A stretch of 64,000 nt of DNA from Desulfofarcimen acetoxidans DSM 771 (GCF_000024205.1 NC_013216.1:4278001-4342000); one strand, 5' to 3'; shown: positions 52,891 to 62,629, numbered from the stretch's first letter. Notes: generated by a model from the letters alone, not told the origin. Translations and numbers: made by a program.

Positions 52891-53502
52891 GTGACCGATA
52901 CCAGGATTCTGGTAAAAAAAGCTCAAAGAAACGATTTGGCTGCTTTTGAAGAACTGGTGCACATTTACCAGAACAAGGTTTTTGCTCTGTGCGTCAATCT
53001 GGCCGGAAATCGTGATGATGCCCAGGATTTAGCTCAGGAAGCCTTTATCAGGGCCTACAAAGCTCTGGCGAGCTTTCGCAGCGAAGCTAATTTTGGAACA
53101 TGGCTGCACCGCATTGCCGTCAATGTTTGGCTGAATCACAAGCGCAAAAAAAGCTCTCATCAGCTTTTGTCTCTGGATGAACACTACCAGAGTGAGGACG
53201 GTGATTCTCTAAAGCGCGAGGTAGCTGCGGGGGACGGAGATCCGTTGCAGCTGCTGGAGGAAAAAGAGTTCAGCAGTATGGTTTACAGTGCGTTGAGAAC
53301 ATTGTCGGAGGAACACCGGGCTGTCCTGGTACTGCGCGAAATTGAAGGCTACAGTTATGAGGAAGTGGCACAAATGTTGGGTTGCAGTCTTGGTACTGTT
53401 AAGTCAAGACTCAGTCGGGCCCGTGAAGCAATGAGGCGGAGTTTAAAGAATATGGCGAGTGACACCGTAGTAAAAACAACTGCAAGTGCAGGGAGAAGGT
53501 GA
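52891..53502 (+). CDS. ECF-family RNA polymerase sigma factor
   Basis: Alternative sigma factor of 203 residues, SigW/SigE-like. Region 2 (VFALCVNLAGNRDDAQDLAQEAFIRAYKAL, FGTWLHRIAVN) and region 4 (LRTLSEEHRAVLVLREIEGYSYEEVAQMLGCSLGTVKSRL) are complete. GTG 52891 has AGGAG 9 nt upstream. The anti-sigma gene follows 6 nt after the stop codon, so both are co-expressed. Own promoter plus two matching promoters in the neighbourhood point to a cell-envelope regulon. Confidence 0.95.
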   Translation: MTDTRILVKKAQRNDLAAFEELVHIYQNKVFALCVNLAGNRDDAQDLAQEAFIRAYKALASFRSEANFGTWLHRIAVNVWLNHKRKKSSHQLLSLDEHYQSEDGDSLKREVAAGDGDPLQLLEEKEFSSMVYSALRTLSEEHRAVLVLREIEGYSYEEVAQMLGCSLGTVKSRLSRAREAMRRSLKNMASDTVVKTTASAGRR

Positions 53503-53508
53503 TGATTT

Positions 53509-54609
53509 ATGGACTGCCAAAAAACAATGAATTTATTATCACTCTACGTAGACGGCAGTCTCGACAATAAACCAGACGACCGTGCTATAAAAGATCACCT
53601 GTCGGCTTGCAAAGCCTGCAGCAGCGAGTTTGCTTTGCAAAAAAGGCTTTCCACCGCTATGAATAGTTTTAAGAGTGAGGATATAACAGCACCGCCTGAT
53701 TTATGCGCCAATATCATGGGGCAACTAAAACAGGAGCGCAAAAAAGTTTTCCACCTGCTTCCTGCCGCCTGGCGCAGAACAATTGCCGCGGTTGCCGCAA
53801 TACTGCTTATGGCAGGCATGTCCTCAGGGATTACAAGCAGCTTGCTGCCGGTAGCCAACAATGATAAGCCGAATGCGGCGCGGCCCTCACAAGTTGCCTC
53901 AACTGATAACGGCGCTGCGGCAGAAGTTAAACCTGAGACGCATGATCCAAACCGGTCCAAAGATGCCGAGCAACAGCCGGACAGTAACGCAAATGAATCA
54001 AAAGTTGATGTTTCATCTAAAGAAACCACGTCAGGCAACGATGTCAAAAAGAACGGCACGGCTATGACAAACACGGAAAGCAACACCGGAGAGGTTCCGT
54101 CAGGCACAACCAAGAAGCCTACAGAAGTTGGTCAAAGTTCCCCTTCTGTTAAAGCAACACCTTCATATGCAGAGAAAACCGCATTTCTCAGTAAAAATAT
54201 GGTGATAACCAGTACCGTCTTAAAAATCTCGGTAAATGACTTGTCCGAAGCCAAGATAAAAGCAGTAGCCTTGGCCGCCGGCGCAGGAGCCTCAAACCAG
54301 CTGTTTCCCGAGGAAGGCGGCTTGCTCATGAGATTGGCTACTCCGGCTGAGCAGGCACAACAGCTCATCAACGGGCTGTCCGGATTAGGCACGACGATGG
54401 ACAGACAAGATGAAAACAGGGACATAACTTCTTCTTACAACAAAGCTTCTGTACAATATGCCGAACTGCAAGCCAGAATAAGTGCATCGACTGATACAGA
54501 AGAGCGCAGGCAATTAGAAAACCAGGCGGCAGGTTTTAAGAGGACTATGGATTCATATGAAGCTGATGCCGGTAAGAGGGTAATAGTTTTATGGATAGAA
54601 AAAAAATAG
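53509..54609 (+). CDS. Zinc-finger (ZAS) transmembrane anti-sigma factor
   Basis: A 366-residue membrane protein that should hold the ECF sigma factor inactive. The N-terminal ZAS domain has Cys3 and the H-x3-C-x2-C motif (His30, Cys34, Cys37), followed by a single membrane helix (about 94-115, AAVAAILLMAGMSSG). The extracytoplasmic part starts with a long Ser/Thr/Asn/Lys-rich linker (to about 220) and ends in a folded domain (NMVITSTVLKISVNDLSEAKIKAV ... SSYNKASVQYAELQARI) that could be the sensor. ATG 53509 follows the sigma stop by 6 nt. A perfect hairpin terminator ends the operon. Confidence 0.9.
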   Translation: MDCQKTMNLLSLYVDGSLDNKPDDRAIKDHLSACKACSSEFALQKRLSTAMNSFKSEDITAPPDLCANIMGQLKQERKKVFHLLPAAWRRTIAAVAAILLMAGMSSGITSSLLPVANNDKPNAARPSQVASTDNGAAAEVKPETHDPNRSKDAEQQPDSNANESKVDVSSKETTSGNDVKKNGTAMTNTESNTGEVPSGTTKKPTEVGQSSPSVKATPSYAEKTAFLSKNMVITSTVLKISVNDLSEAKIKAVALAAGAGASNQLFPEEGGLLMRLATPAEQAQQLINGLSGLGTTMDRQDENRDITSSYNKASVQYAELQARISASTDTEERRQLENQAAGFKRTMDSYEADAGKRVIVLWIEKK

Positions 54610-54612
54610 AAT

Positions 54613-54660
54613 ATAAAATAACTAATACCCCGGCATCTGCCGGGGTATTAGTTATTTTAT
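54613..54660. terminator. Long perfect bidirectional terminator
   Basis: Arms of about 23 bp (ATAAAATAACTAATACCCCGG and its complement) around a TC/GCATCTGC apex. It ends the sigma/anti-sigma operon on plus and the subtilisin gene on minus, whose stop codon is inside it. Confidence 0.93.
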
Positions 54661-57600
54661 ATATAATTCAATCACACGCTCCAAAAGAGTTTCAAATTTT
54701 CTTGCGGTAACCGTCTCGTCCGGTGCAAAGCTGCCGTCGGCATGTCCGTGAAAAATGCCTGAGGCTGTAGTCAAGTCAACAGCAGAAGCAGACCAATGCG
54801 GTATTTCACCAATGTCCGAATAAACCCCGGCAGAAGCAGGCTGGCTTTTAATATTCAAATCCTTTATTAATGCCGCTAAAATCACTGCGGCCTCAGCGCG
54901 ATTCAGAATACCGTCGGGGTGAAAGCTGCCGTCCGCATAGCCTTTAAAGATACCGCGGGCACTGGCTTCGGCAATAGCTGTCCGGTAAGGCAGCGATAAA
55001 TGATTTATATCGGAAAAAGAAAGCCTCCTACTGCTTATATCAGACCAGTTAAACACCTGTGACATTGCAACTGTGGCTTCGCTCCTGGTCAAGGGCCAAT
55101 CAAACAAGGTACCGCTCATCAATGTCGTCTTTTTTTCAGTTGTTGCCCAAGACATTGCATTTATAGGATTGTTATTAAGATTAGCCAGGGTTAAGTGACT
55201 GCCGTTAATTCCCCCGGTTTTTTCGTTTAAAACCACCAGGTTAATAGTTTGGTCCTCTTTTTCCCTTATTGGCATGCTAAAAGTAAACCTTCCCGAGTCG
55301 TCCACAACCGGTGTCCGGATTAAACCATCTTTATTTCTTATATAAAGTTTAGTGTCAGGATCGGTTTTGCCTGACAATTTTAATTTGTTGTCCGCAAATA
55401 AACCGGCGGTTGTCAATAAAGGAGCCGGCACCTTATTTTGAGCGCTTACGGAAAGCAAAACATTGCCGAGCTGCGGAACCGCGGCATATTCCAATTCAAT
55501 CTTCTCACCGGTCAGCAAATCATTCGGCGTAACCTGATACCCGTTTTTGGAGAACCTGGTCGAATCGGAAATCAGATACTTACCGGATTCTTTCATGGTA
55601 ATAATATTGTCTGTCTTATTATAGCCTGCCAGTGTTCCCTGCTCAAAAGCAGTATCCGCTATATCCAAGCGCCACACTTCATTTTGCAGCGGGTCCACAG
55701 TGATCCTGATTCTGAGCCCGACATCAATTGACTCAGCAGAGCCTCTCACACCCCAACGATATATAATTGACTGGGGAGAAAGATCAAACGAAAGATAGGA
55801 ACCACTGTCATCCTGTAAATAGAGCTTGCCGCTTTTTTTGCTGCAGTCAATAACCTTTCCATAAAACACCTTGCTATAGGCTACTAATCCAATAGCTTCT
55901 CCTGTGTCAGGCAAAATTACGGCTGATATGTGGTCGCCTTGTTTCAAACTCCTTACATCAGAACTTTCCTTATCTTTATTTACCGGAGCACCCGGAAAAA
56001 GCCGCAAAAGAGAACCGTTTTCCATTTTAATTTCACCAGCAGCGGTGATTCCGCGCACAGTCCCAAGAATTACCTGCCTCTGCACGGCCAGGTATTGCAC
56101 CTGTCTGGTGGAGGGTGCAAGCCTGAAGGTAACCGGCATACCGGGCAACACGTCCTCCAATTCATCCAGCGCCCCGGTACCAAAGGGCATATCAGCCAGC
56201 TCAGATTTTCCGTAATCATCTTCATAGGAATAAACGGCGCCGGGCATAACCTGATAGGAAGTCTTATCGCCGGCAAGAGATATCTTCTTTAAGCCGTTTT
56301 CATCCTGCACTTCCAAGATTACACCTTTACGCTCGCTGTTGGCAGCACGCGCCCATCTGATTTTTTGGTCAAGCGGGTTGACTACGGCATTGATTTCAAC
56401 TCCCGTGGGAAATTTATCGGGAGAAGACGGACTGTCATTTAACAAAAGGTCCGCTCCGTCCGGAGCTAAATAGAAGCCTCCCAACCTGTTATCAGGATTG
56501 ATTTCCGAAAAAACCGTTCCTTCAGCAGTGTTAAGCACCTTCACAGCATTGGCCCGCCAGACTCGAGATACTAAATAAACCTGCTTTTCAGTCATAAGGA
56601 CTTCCGCTCCGGTAAACAGGTGCGCGTCATCCGCCGCAATAATACCGTCATCTATCAGATTAATAAGCGGTTTTTGGGGCATGCTCAGTGTTTTACCGTC
56701 TTTTTTAATAACAGGTTTGCCGGCAGTCTTTTGCAGCACTCCCTCAACAGGCGCCTGCCCGTAAACAAGCGCATAGTCCTGCGCCGGTTTACTGCTGTTA
56801 TACCCTGTATTCTTAAGCACGGCCGCACCGACCACATGAACTGTATACTCACCCGGCTCGGGTGAGGGCAGAAATACCTGCTCAACATTATTTAACCGGT
56901 CCGGGGTATTGGCACCCAGAAAATGATTGCCATAAAAGACTTTTCCGTCCGGTGTCTTAACAATTAAATCAAGATCGTTAACCAGTGTGCTCCCGCTGCC
57001 CGCGGTGTCAGGCGGATCAGTCCAGTCCAGAGTTACCTTTACAGGCGCCGAAGGATCAGCGACATGGAAGGTATATGTCTTTTCTTCCTCCTGCGCCACT
57101 CCGGCAATTTCATCGGTAAATTGAAAAGCACCGTCCTTTAGGGCAATTGTGCTTGCGGACAAATCAAGCACGCCAAAGCCTTCTTTGGAAGGCCCGCCTT
57201 CAGCAGTTCTGGCCCCGTTAATCAAAATCGCCTTCAGCAGCGCCGCCGACGGATCTGGTATAATCAGATATTTCTTCATATATTCGCGCAGCAGAGCTGC
57301 CGACCCCCCGGCAACCGCCGATGCCATGCTTGTCCCCTGCATGCTCGTGTATTCGGGAAACCCGGTCAAGTTTCCTTCTATCAAACTGGAACGGGCAGAG
57401 ATCACGGCTGAACCGGGAGCCAGCAGTTCGGGCTTGATTCTCCCGTCGCCTGTGGGACCGCGTGAGGAAAACACGGCCTGGGAGGAAGTATCGCCTGCGC
57501 CGGGCACCAGAGCCGGCCGGGGCAAAACGGAGGCCCCTACGGCCAGAGCATTTTTACTGTTGGCCTCAGCAGTAATCGTCCTGTCCGAAGGCCCGCTGTT

Positions 57601-58272
57601 GCCTGCACCAAAGATAACCAGAAAATCCGGATGGCTGCGCACAAAATCATCCACCTGAGAGGATGATTCCCGGTAAACATCCGATCCGCCGCCCCACCCG
57701 TCCACATGAATTCTGGCTCCCGCCTGGTAGGCGGGCCGGAACAGATCCGCCAGATTCTCCGGCGGCTGCGATTCACCATACTTATTTAAAATAGCCTGAA
57801 AGTACAAGCTGGCGCCAGGGGCGATGCCGCGAAATTTGCCTCCGGAAGCGGCACCTGTACCGGCCAACGTAGCAGCCATGTGAGTACCGTGACCAATCGG
57901 GTCATCCGGCACGTCACGGCCTGCCCAGGACTTGAGCATTACCACTTTAGGCATTTTGCCGGGTGTGCTTTTTAAATCGGGGTGAATGTCCTCCAGAGAA
58001 CCTTTATCCAGCCCGCTGTCGGCAATGGCAACTATTTGCCCTTCCCCGCTTAGACCGCCGGGAACTAAAAATCCCGGAGTGTTTACTGCCGTTGCTCCGG
58101 CAATATCCCTGGCCCGGTCATTTAAAAACGAAATCTGCTCCTCTGCTGTACACCGGAAAGGATTTAAAACTATTCCCTGACAAAAAAACAGTGTTAAACC
58201 GGCCAGCAGAACAGAAAACTTTATGTATTGATTCAATAACATCCCCCCAAACATATCCAGAAACATTGACAC
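54652..58272 (-). CDS. SLH-anchored subtilisin-like (S8) serine protease
   Basis: A 1206-residue surface protease. After the signal peptide the S8 domain (about 70-370) has the whole triad: Asp85 (AIADSGLD), His128 (GHGTHMAATLAG), Ser315 (GTSMASAVAGG), and oxyanion Asn225 (GAGNSGPS). A beta-sandwich domain follows (VKVTLDWTDPP), then several repeated small beta modules, and C-terminal SLH motifs (ARGIFKGYADGSFHPDGILNRAE, SGIFHGHADGSFAPDETVTARK). It would be held on pyruvylated wall polymer and process surface proteins. The start is unsure: several ATG and a TTG lie near a GGGGGG run at 58246-58251. An ECF-type promoter lies 108 nt upstream. Confidence 0.9.
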   Translation of the reverse strand: MSMFLDMFGGMLLNQYIKFSVLLAGLTLFFCQGIVLNPFRCTAEEQISFLNDRARDIAGATAVNTPGFLVPGGLSGEGQIVAIADSGLDKGSLEDIHPDLKSTPGKMPKVVMLKSWAGRDVPDDPIGHGTHMAATLAGTGAASGGKFRGIAPGASLYFQAILNKYGESQPPENLADLFRPAYQAGARIHVDGWGGGSDVYRESSSQVDDFVRSHPDFLVIFGAGNSGPSDRTITAEANSKNALAVGASVLPRPALVPGAGDTSSQAVFSSRGPTGDGRIKPELLAPGSAVISARSSLIEGNLTGFPEYTSMQGTSMASAVAGGSAALLREYMKKYLIIPDPSAALLKAILINGARTAEGGPSKEGFGVLDLSASTIALKDGAFQFTDEIAGVAQEEEKTYTFHVADPSAPVKVTLDWTDPPDTAGSGSTLVNDLDLIVKTPDGKVFYGNHFLGANTPDRLNNVEQVFLPSPEPGEYTVHVVGAAVLKNTGYNSSKPAQDYALVYGQAPVEGVLQKTAGKPVIKKDGKTLSMPQKPLINLIDDGIIAADDAHLFTGAEVLMTEKQVYLVSRVWRANAVKVLNTAEGTVFSEINPDNRLGGFYLAPDGADLLLNDSPSSPDKFPTGVEINAVVNPLDQKIRWARAANSERKGVILEVQDENGLKKISLAGDKTSYQVMPGAVYSYEDDYGKSELADMPFGTGALDELEDVLPGMPVTFRLAPSTRQVQYLAVQRQVILGTVRGITAAGEIKMENGSLLRLFPGAPVNKDKESSDVRSLKQGDHISAVILPDTGEAIGLVAYSKVFYGKVIDCSKKSGKLYLQDDSGSYLSFDLSPQSIIYRWGVRGSAESIDVGLRIRITVDPLQNEVWRLDIADTAFEQGTLAGYNKTDNIITMKESGKYLISDSTRFSKNGYQVTPNDLLTGEKIELEYAAVPQLGNVLLSVSAQNKVPAPLLTTAGLFADNKLKLSGKTDPDTKLYIRNKDGLIRTPVVDDSGRFTFSMPIREKEDQTINLVVLNEKTGGINGSHLTLANLNNNPINAMSWATTEKKTTLMSGTLFDWPLTRSEATVAMSQVFNWSDISSRRLSFSDINHLSLPYRTAIAEASARGIFKGYADGSFHPDGILNRAEAAVILAALIKDLNIKSQPASAGVYSDIGEIPHWSASAVDLTTASGIFHGHADGSFAPDETVTARKFETLLERVIELYIK

Positions 58273-58379
58273 TGCTTAACTTATTAATTCTACAACTTTA
58301 ATTAATTTCCCTTTTAATTATCCTATTTGATTATTAAGAGGGTTAACTGTTTTTTAAGCGATTTTCTTGCCTAGAATAA

Positions 58380-58408
58380 TAGACGACATAGAAGCCCGGA
58401 ATGTTTCA
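58380..58408 (-). promoter_or_regulatory. ECF-type promoter for the SLH subtilisin
   Basis: On the minus strand TGAAAC (58403-58408) and CGTCTA (58380-58385) are 17 nt apart. Counted from AAC to GTCTA the distance is 18 nt, exactly as at the sigma gene and the 781-residue protein gene. The -35 box deviates (GAAAC instead of GGAAC). Confidence 0.5.
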
Positions 58409-58417
58409 CTTAAAAAG

Positions 58418-58452
58418 AAAAAAAATACACTCCGCCTAAGCGGTAGTGTACC
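58418..58452 (-). terminator. Terminator overlapping the mbl stop codon
   Basis: TACACT(A)CCGC pairs with GCGGAGTGTA around TTAG and is followed by a run of eight T on the minus strand. The mbl stop codon is in the loop. Confidence 0.87.
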
Positions 58453-59473
58453 TTTTTTTTCTTATCGTCTTCTTGCTCTCAGCCTGCTGCAGTACACTCA
58501 AAGTAGCCAGCGCCTTTCCCGTACCAACTGCCACACAGGAGAGAGGATCCTCAGCTACATAAACAGGCAGCCCTGTTTTATCCGAAATCAGAGTATCTAT
58601 GCCATTTAGCAAAGCACCGCCGCCGGTCAAAATAATTCCCCGGTCAGCTATATCCGAAGACAGCTCCGGCGGGGTCTGCTCCAATACCTCTTTTACGGCG
58701 CCCACCACCGCGTCCAATGCTTCCTGAATGGCACGATAAACGCTGCCGGTAGTAACGGTTATGCTCTTAGGCAAGCCGGATATCAGGTCACGGCCTCTGA
58801 TTTCCATACTTCTGTCTTCCAGCGGGTAGGCAGAAGCCACATCCATCTTGATTTCCTCACCGGTGCGTTCACCTATCAGCAGATTGTATTCCTTCTTTAT
58901 AAAGCGCACTATGGCATCATCAAACTTGTCCCCGCCCACTCGCAGTGACCGGCTGCATACGATACCGCCAAGAGAAAGCACGGCCACATCGGTGGTGCCG
59001 CCTCCGATATCGACAACCATTGAACCGGTTGGCTCAGAAATATCCAGCCCGGCACCCAGAGCAGCCGCAACCGGTTCTTCTATCAGGTAGGCCTGTCTTG
59101 CTCCCGCCTGCAAAGTGGCCTGCCTAACCGCTCTCTCTTCCACACCGGTAACACCTGACGGAATGCAAACCATTACGCGGGGTTTTAAAAATATTTTTTT
59201 ACCGCCGGCTTTTTGTACAAAATAACGCAGCATTCTTTCTGTAACATCATAGTCGGCGATTACGCCATCTCTCAGCGGCCTGATGGCTACGATATTGCCG
59301 GGGGTCCTTCCCAGCATGCGCCTCGCGTCCGCACCCACGGCAATGATAGTGCCGTTATTTTTATCTATAGCCACAACAGATGGCTCACGCAATACAACAC
59401 CGCTGCCTTTAACGTATACCAGTACATTGGCTGTGCCCAGATCTATTCCCATATCAGCGCCAAAGCCACGCAT
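58436..59473 (-). CDS. mbl: MreB-like actin homologue Mbl
   Basis: Bacterial actin that organises wall synthesis along the cell cylinder. The phosphate-1 motif [29 protein letters not shown], the [14 protein letters not shown] and [14 protein letters not shown] phosphate-2 motifs and [11 protein letters not shown] are all intact. ATG 59473 gives 345 residues starting [14 protein letters not shown], the expected N-terminus, with AAAGGGG upstream; the frame is open 42 codons more without conserved sequence. The position just downstream of spoIIID agrees with the Mbl subfamily and not MreB proper. Confidence 0.95.
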   Translation of the reverse strand: MRGFGADMGIDLGTANVLVYVKGSGVVLREPSVVAIDKNNGTIIAVGADARRMLGRTPGNIVAIRPLRDGVIADYDVTERMLRYFVQKAGGKKIFLKPRVMVCIPSGVTGVEERAVRQATLQAGARQAYLIEEPVAAALGAGLDISEPTGSMVVDIGGGTTDVAVLSLGGIVCSRSLRVGGDKFDDAIVRFIKKEYNLLIGERTGEEIKMDVASAYPLEDRSMEIRGRDLISGLPKSITVTTGSVYRAIQEALDAVVGAVKEVLEQTPPELSSDIADRGIILTGGGALLNGIDTLISDKTGLPVYVAEDPLSCVAVGTGKALATLSVLQQAESKKTIRKKRYTTA

Positions 59474-59618
59474 AATAATACTTGTCCCCTTTCTGATAAC
59501 AACAATTCCCGGCACTGTTTTACTCCGCTCCGGAAAATTATGCTTGTGATGAATCTGTGAATAAATTAAGATTAGCAGCGCATAATTTTCAGTGAACACG
59601 AGTGCCGGGTGGCTGCTC

Positions 59619-59642
59619 GAAAATCGTTTAAAACGACTTTCT
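59619..59642 (-). terminator. Weak hairpin after spoIIID
   Basis: On the minus strand AAAGTCGT and ACGATTTT flank a short loop, followed by TTTTC. It is placed about 75 nt after the spoIIID stop codon. Confidence 0.35.
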
Positions 59643-59718
59643 TAAGCCCAGTCAATTTATAAAATAAGGGTATGTATTCTTCATTTTTTGCCAAAATCCT
59701 TTAAAATTTTTGCCTTTT

Positions 59719-59970
59719 TTATGCCATATCTTTGTATTTTCTGCGCGTGGCCTCTCCACCGCGAAGATGGCGTTCCGATTTATTATATTCCAGTATCTGT
59801 TTAACCTTTTTAGCTAGCTCTTTATTAAGTGAAGGCAATCTCTCCGTCATATCTTTATGTACGGTGCTTTTGCTCACATTAAATAGATTGGCAGCCTGTC
59901 GCACGGTGGCCTGGGTATCCAGGATGTAGGCGCAAATATCCAGAACCCTTTTCTGTATGTACTCCTGCAT
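59719..59970 (-). CDS. spoIIID: Sporulation transcriptional regulator SpoIIID
   Basis: An 83-residue DNA-binding protein that modulates sigma-E genes in the mother cell. The helix-turn-helix TVRQAANLFNVSKSTVHKDMTERL and the preceding RVLDICAYILDTQ are highly characteristic, as is the basic tail. ATG 59970 has GGGAGGT upstream. Located between the large SLH gene and mbl, as in many spore formers. Confidence 0.96.
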   Translation of the reverse strand: MQEYIQKRVLDICAYILDTQATVRQAANLFNVSKSTVHKDMTERLPSLNKELAKKVKQILEYNKSERHLRGGEATRRKYKDMA

Positions 59971-60047
59971 GGCCTTACCTCCCTGGCGCTTACAAAAAAG
60001 CTACTACATATATATGCGGCAGGAAGCAGGAAATGCTTAATTGCAGA

Positions 60048-60078
60048 TAAAAAACGACAGGTAGTAGTTACCTGCCGC
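60048..60078 (-). terminator. Terminator after the large SLH gene
   Basis: CGGCAGGTA pairs with TACCTGtCG around ACTAC and is followed by TTTTTT on the minus strand, 8 nt past the stop codon. Confidence 0.85.
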
Positions 60079-60085
60079 TTAAAAT

Positions 60086-62590
60086 CTAAACTTCATTCAG
60101 ACTCCGAATTTTACCGTCCCTTAACCTTAGCTCAACATCCGTCCCCACATCCAAATCATCAATATCCATATCATCACCGTCTTCATCCTCCAATGAGGCA
60201 TCGCTTTCAAAATAGAGCTTAAACTCATTGCCGCTGGACTGTTCTATTTTTATCGCATCGCTGTAAACTTTCGTAATCTCACCGCTGGTCTCAATGTCCT
60301 CATCGTCTTCGATAATTATCTCAACAACCTCACCGTCTTCTATCTCCAGTTCAACTTCAGCACCAATCAGGAGATCCTCAGGGCCGATTTCATCACCGTC
60401 TTTAGTAATCTTCGCGTCGTCAGCTATATCATAATCATTCTCATCATCATCTTCTTCAATGGCAATCTCTTGATCATCCCAGTTAAAATCAGTAATTACG
60501 CCTGAAACAGATGAGCTGTCACCCTCGGTAATTATTATTTTCGTTACCACATCATCGTCATCAATAGTTAATTCTACTTCATCGCCTTTAGCCAGATCAG
60601 AAAAATCACGCGATTTACTATTTTCTTTTACTGTTACATCATCATCCACTTCATAGTTAGATGTTATTTTGTCCAGTTTTTTTATAGTTATGCCATATGT
60701 GCCCTCATCATCTACTGATGCAACAGTACCTTTAATGACTCTGCTGTCGTCAACAAGCACTATATCGGTCACTTCATTGCTGCCGTTTGTATAGAGCTTA
60801 ACCTCATTTCCCTCTGCCAGATCATCATAATCAAGAGATTTTGTACCTTCTTTTACCTTCACATTATCTTTTACCTCATATTTTTTATATGAGCCGCTGC
60901 TTCGCTCTAAAGTCAAAGAATAGTCCCCTGATGTATCCAGTGTAATGATTGTCCCCGAGATATTGGAACCATACTCGTCAACTACTATAGAATCCACTTT
61001 GCCGCTGTCTGTCAGAGTAATTTCTACTTTATCATCTATATCTATGTCTGTAACCGTAAGATCAATACCGTCTTTATTGGTTATTTCCACATTACTGCCC
61101 ACATCATAATCGGTCTCTACATCGTCATAGTCTTCAACAGTTAAGCAATTATCCACATTAGATATAATTGTACCGAAAATTTTACGGGGTTTTCCGCTCA
61201 TTATTGTTATTGATATTAATTCATCCCGGTTGGAATACCTCTTCACTTCCACTAAATCACCTTTTTTAAGACCACTCATACTTATCTGTTGATTATCCTT
61301 AAAGAAATGAACGTTCTGATCAATATAATAGCCTATTTCCAAGCCGCTCTCAAAATGCAATGTCAAATGATCAAAAGTAAGATTGATTATATAAGCCTTA
61401 TCAGTCTTCTGACTGCCTGTTTCTTCCAGTGAGGCCGAATGCACTCTGATTTCACTTATTTTATTGCCGGTATAATCATATTCGATTATGCTGCCTTTAA
61501 CCAGTGATGCTGTGTCTTTGGTCACGCCGTTAACTGAAATCTTGACAACCGATTCAAGCTCATATAAGTCTGAACCACCTTCACTTTTAGTTATTATAAC
61601 CTTAATTGGATATCCATATATTATGGAATCAATCATACCGCTGCCACTTGAAAACGATGATTGTGAATTATTCACATTTGAGCCAGTATCAGTATTTGTG
61701 CCGGTATTTGTATCAGTATTTGTGCCGTTATTTGCCTGAAGCTGCCCGGTAAATTGGGCTAAATATATTACACGGCCTTTGTCGTTCAAAACTATTTTTG
61801 CATTATCATTTTCCTGAAAGTCCACTAACTCAGCCTTTTTACCGTCCCGATAAATAACGCAATCATCGGCCAGAATATACGGGTGGGTAACAGTATCTGA
61901 TTTACGCAGCGCAATCAACTGGTTAGTTTTATCAATTCCCGCAACTTCATTAATAAAGTAATTGCTGGGATCAGGATTGATTAAACCTTTTTCAAATAAG
62001 CGGCTGATCATGGTAACAATCTCCGCCCTGGTAACCTTATCGGAGGGTGCGAATTTATTGCCCGGTTGACCAACCATAATACCGTTTTTTACAACCCCGG
62101 CCACACTGCTTCTCAATGATTCCGGTATTTCTTCTTTGTCGGAAAAGGACATCTCCGCGGCATCCCCGGATAAATGCAGGGCATTGGCACACATTACCGC
62201 AATCTCAACCCTGGTAGTCGGCGCGTCCTGTTTCAAATTTGCCATTTTCTCTTTATTGATTATAGATTTATCAGCGGCCATCGCGATGTACTCTTTGCCC
62301 CAGGAAACTCCTTGCGGAAAGCTGTAACCCCCTTTTTTTAAATCCAGTGCTTTGGCCTGCTCCTCCAGTCCCATACTTTTTATGATTAAGGCCAGGGCTT
62401 CCAAATGGCTAACCGAATTCTGCGGTTTAAAGGTACTGTCAGGATATCCCTCAACTATCCCCACAGCTGTACACTCACTGATTGACGGTAAGGCCCAGTG
62501 ACTTTTAGCATCACTGAATTCTTTGGCGAAAGCCTGTGTCGGCAGCAGTATTAGCAGACTGGCAATCAATATTAAAATTACTTTACGCAC
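60086..62590 (-). CDS. SLH-domain protein with acidic beta-repeat region
   Basis: An 834-residue secreted protein. Signal peptide ends QAFA (about 22). Three SLH motifs follow up to residue 215 (VGIVEGYPDSTFKPQNSVSHLE, a middle degenerate one, and NGIMVGQPGNKFAPSDKVTRAE). The remaining 600 residues hold seven or so repeats of about 70-85 residues, each with a GTI/GTV strand, Y-V-D-D-V-V-K block, a D-L-x-x-G-D-E-V-E-L step and an I-x-I end. The C-terminal half is extremely Asp/Glu rich, possibly binding calcium. GTG 62590 has GGGGG about 9 nt upstream. Located between spoIIQ-like and spoIIID genes. Function unknown beyond wall binding. Confidence 0.87.
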   Translation of the reverse strand: MRKVILILIASLLILLPTQAFAKEFSDAKSHWALPSISECTAVGIVEGYPDSTFKPQNSVSHLEALALIIKSMGLEEQAKALDLKKGGYSFPQGVSWGKEYIAMAADKSIINKEKMANLKQDAPTTRVEIAVMCANALHLSGDAAEMSFSDKEEIPESLRSSVAGVVKNGIMVGQPGNKFAPSDKVTRAEIVTMISRLFEKGLINPDPSNYFINEVAGIDKTNQLIALRKSDTVTHPYILADDCVIYRDGKKAELVDFQENDNAKIVLNDKGRVIYLAQFTGQLQANNGTNTDTNTGTNTDTGSNVNNSQSSFSSGSGMIDSIIYGYPIKVIITKSEGGSDLYELESVVKISVNGVTKDTASLVKGSIIEYDYTGNKISEIRVHSASLEETGSQKTDKAYIINLTFDHLTLHFESGLEIGYYIDQNVHFFKDNQQISMSGLKKGDLVEVKRYSNRDELISITIMSGKPRKIFGTIISNVDNCLTVEDYDDVETDYDVGSNVEITNKDGIDLTVTDIDIDDKVEITLTDSGKVDSIVVDEYGSNISGTIITLDTSGDYSLTLERSSGSYKKYEVKDNVKVKEGTKSLDYDDLAEGNEVKLYTNGSNEVTDIVLVDDSRVIKGTVASVDDEGTYGITIKKLDKITSNYEVDDDVTVKENSKSRDFSDLAKGDEVELTIDDDDVVTKIIITEGDSSSVSGVITDFNWDDQEIAIEEDDDENDYDIADDAKITKDGDEIGPEDLLIGAEVELEIEDGEVVEIIIEDDEDIETSGEITKVYSDAIKIEQSSGNEFKLYFESDASLEDEDGDDMDIDDLDVGTDVELRLRDGKIRSLNEV

Positions 62591-62629
62591 AACACCATCC
62601 CCCTTTTTATACTCCTACTATAGGATAAC

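Noticed and set aside
53595-54113. A 172-codon minus-strand ORF inside the anti-sigma gene
   Set aside because: Antisense shadow of the low-complexity linker; composition is Ser/Val-rich as expected from the complement; no ribosome site.
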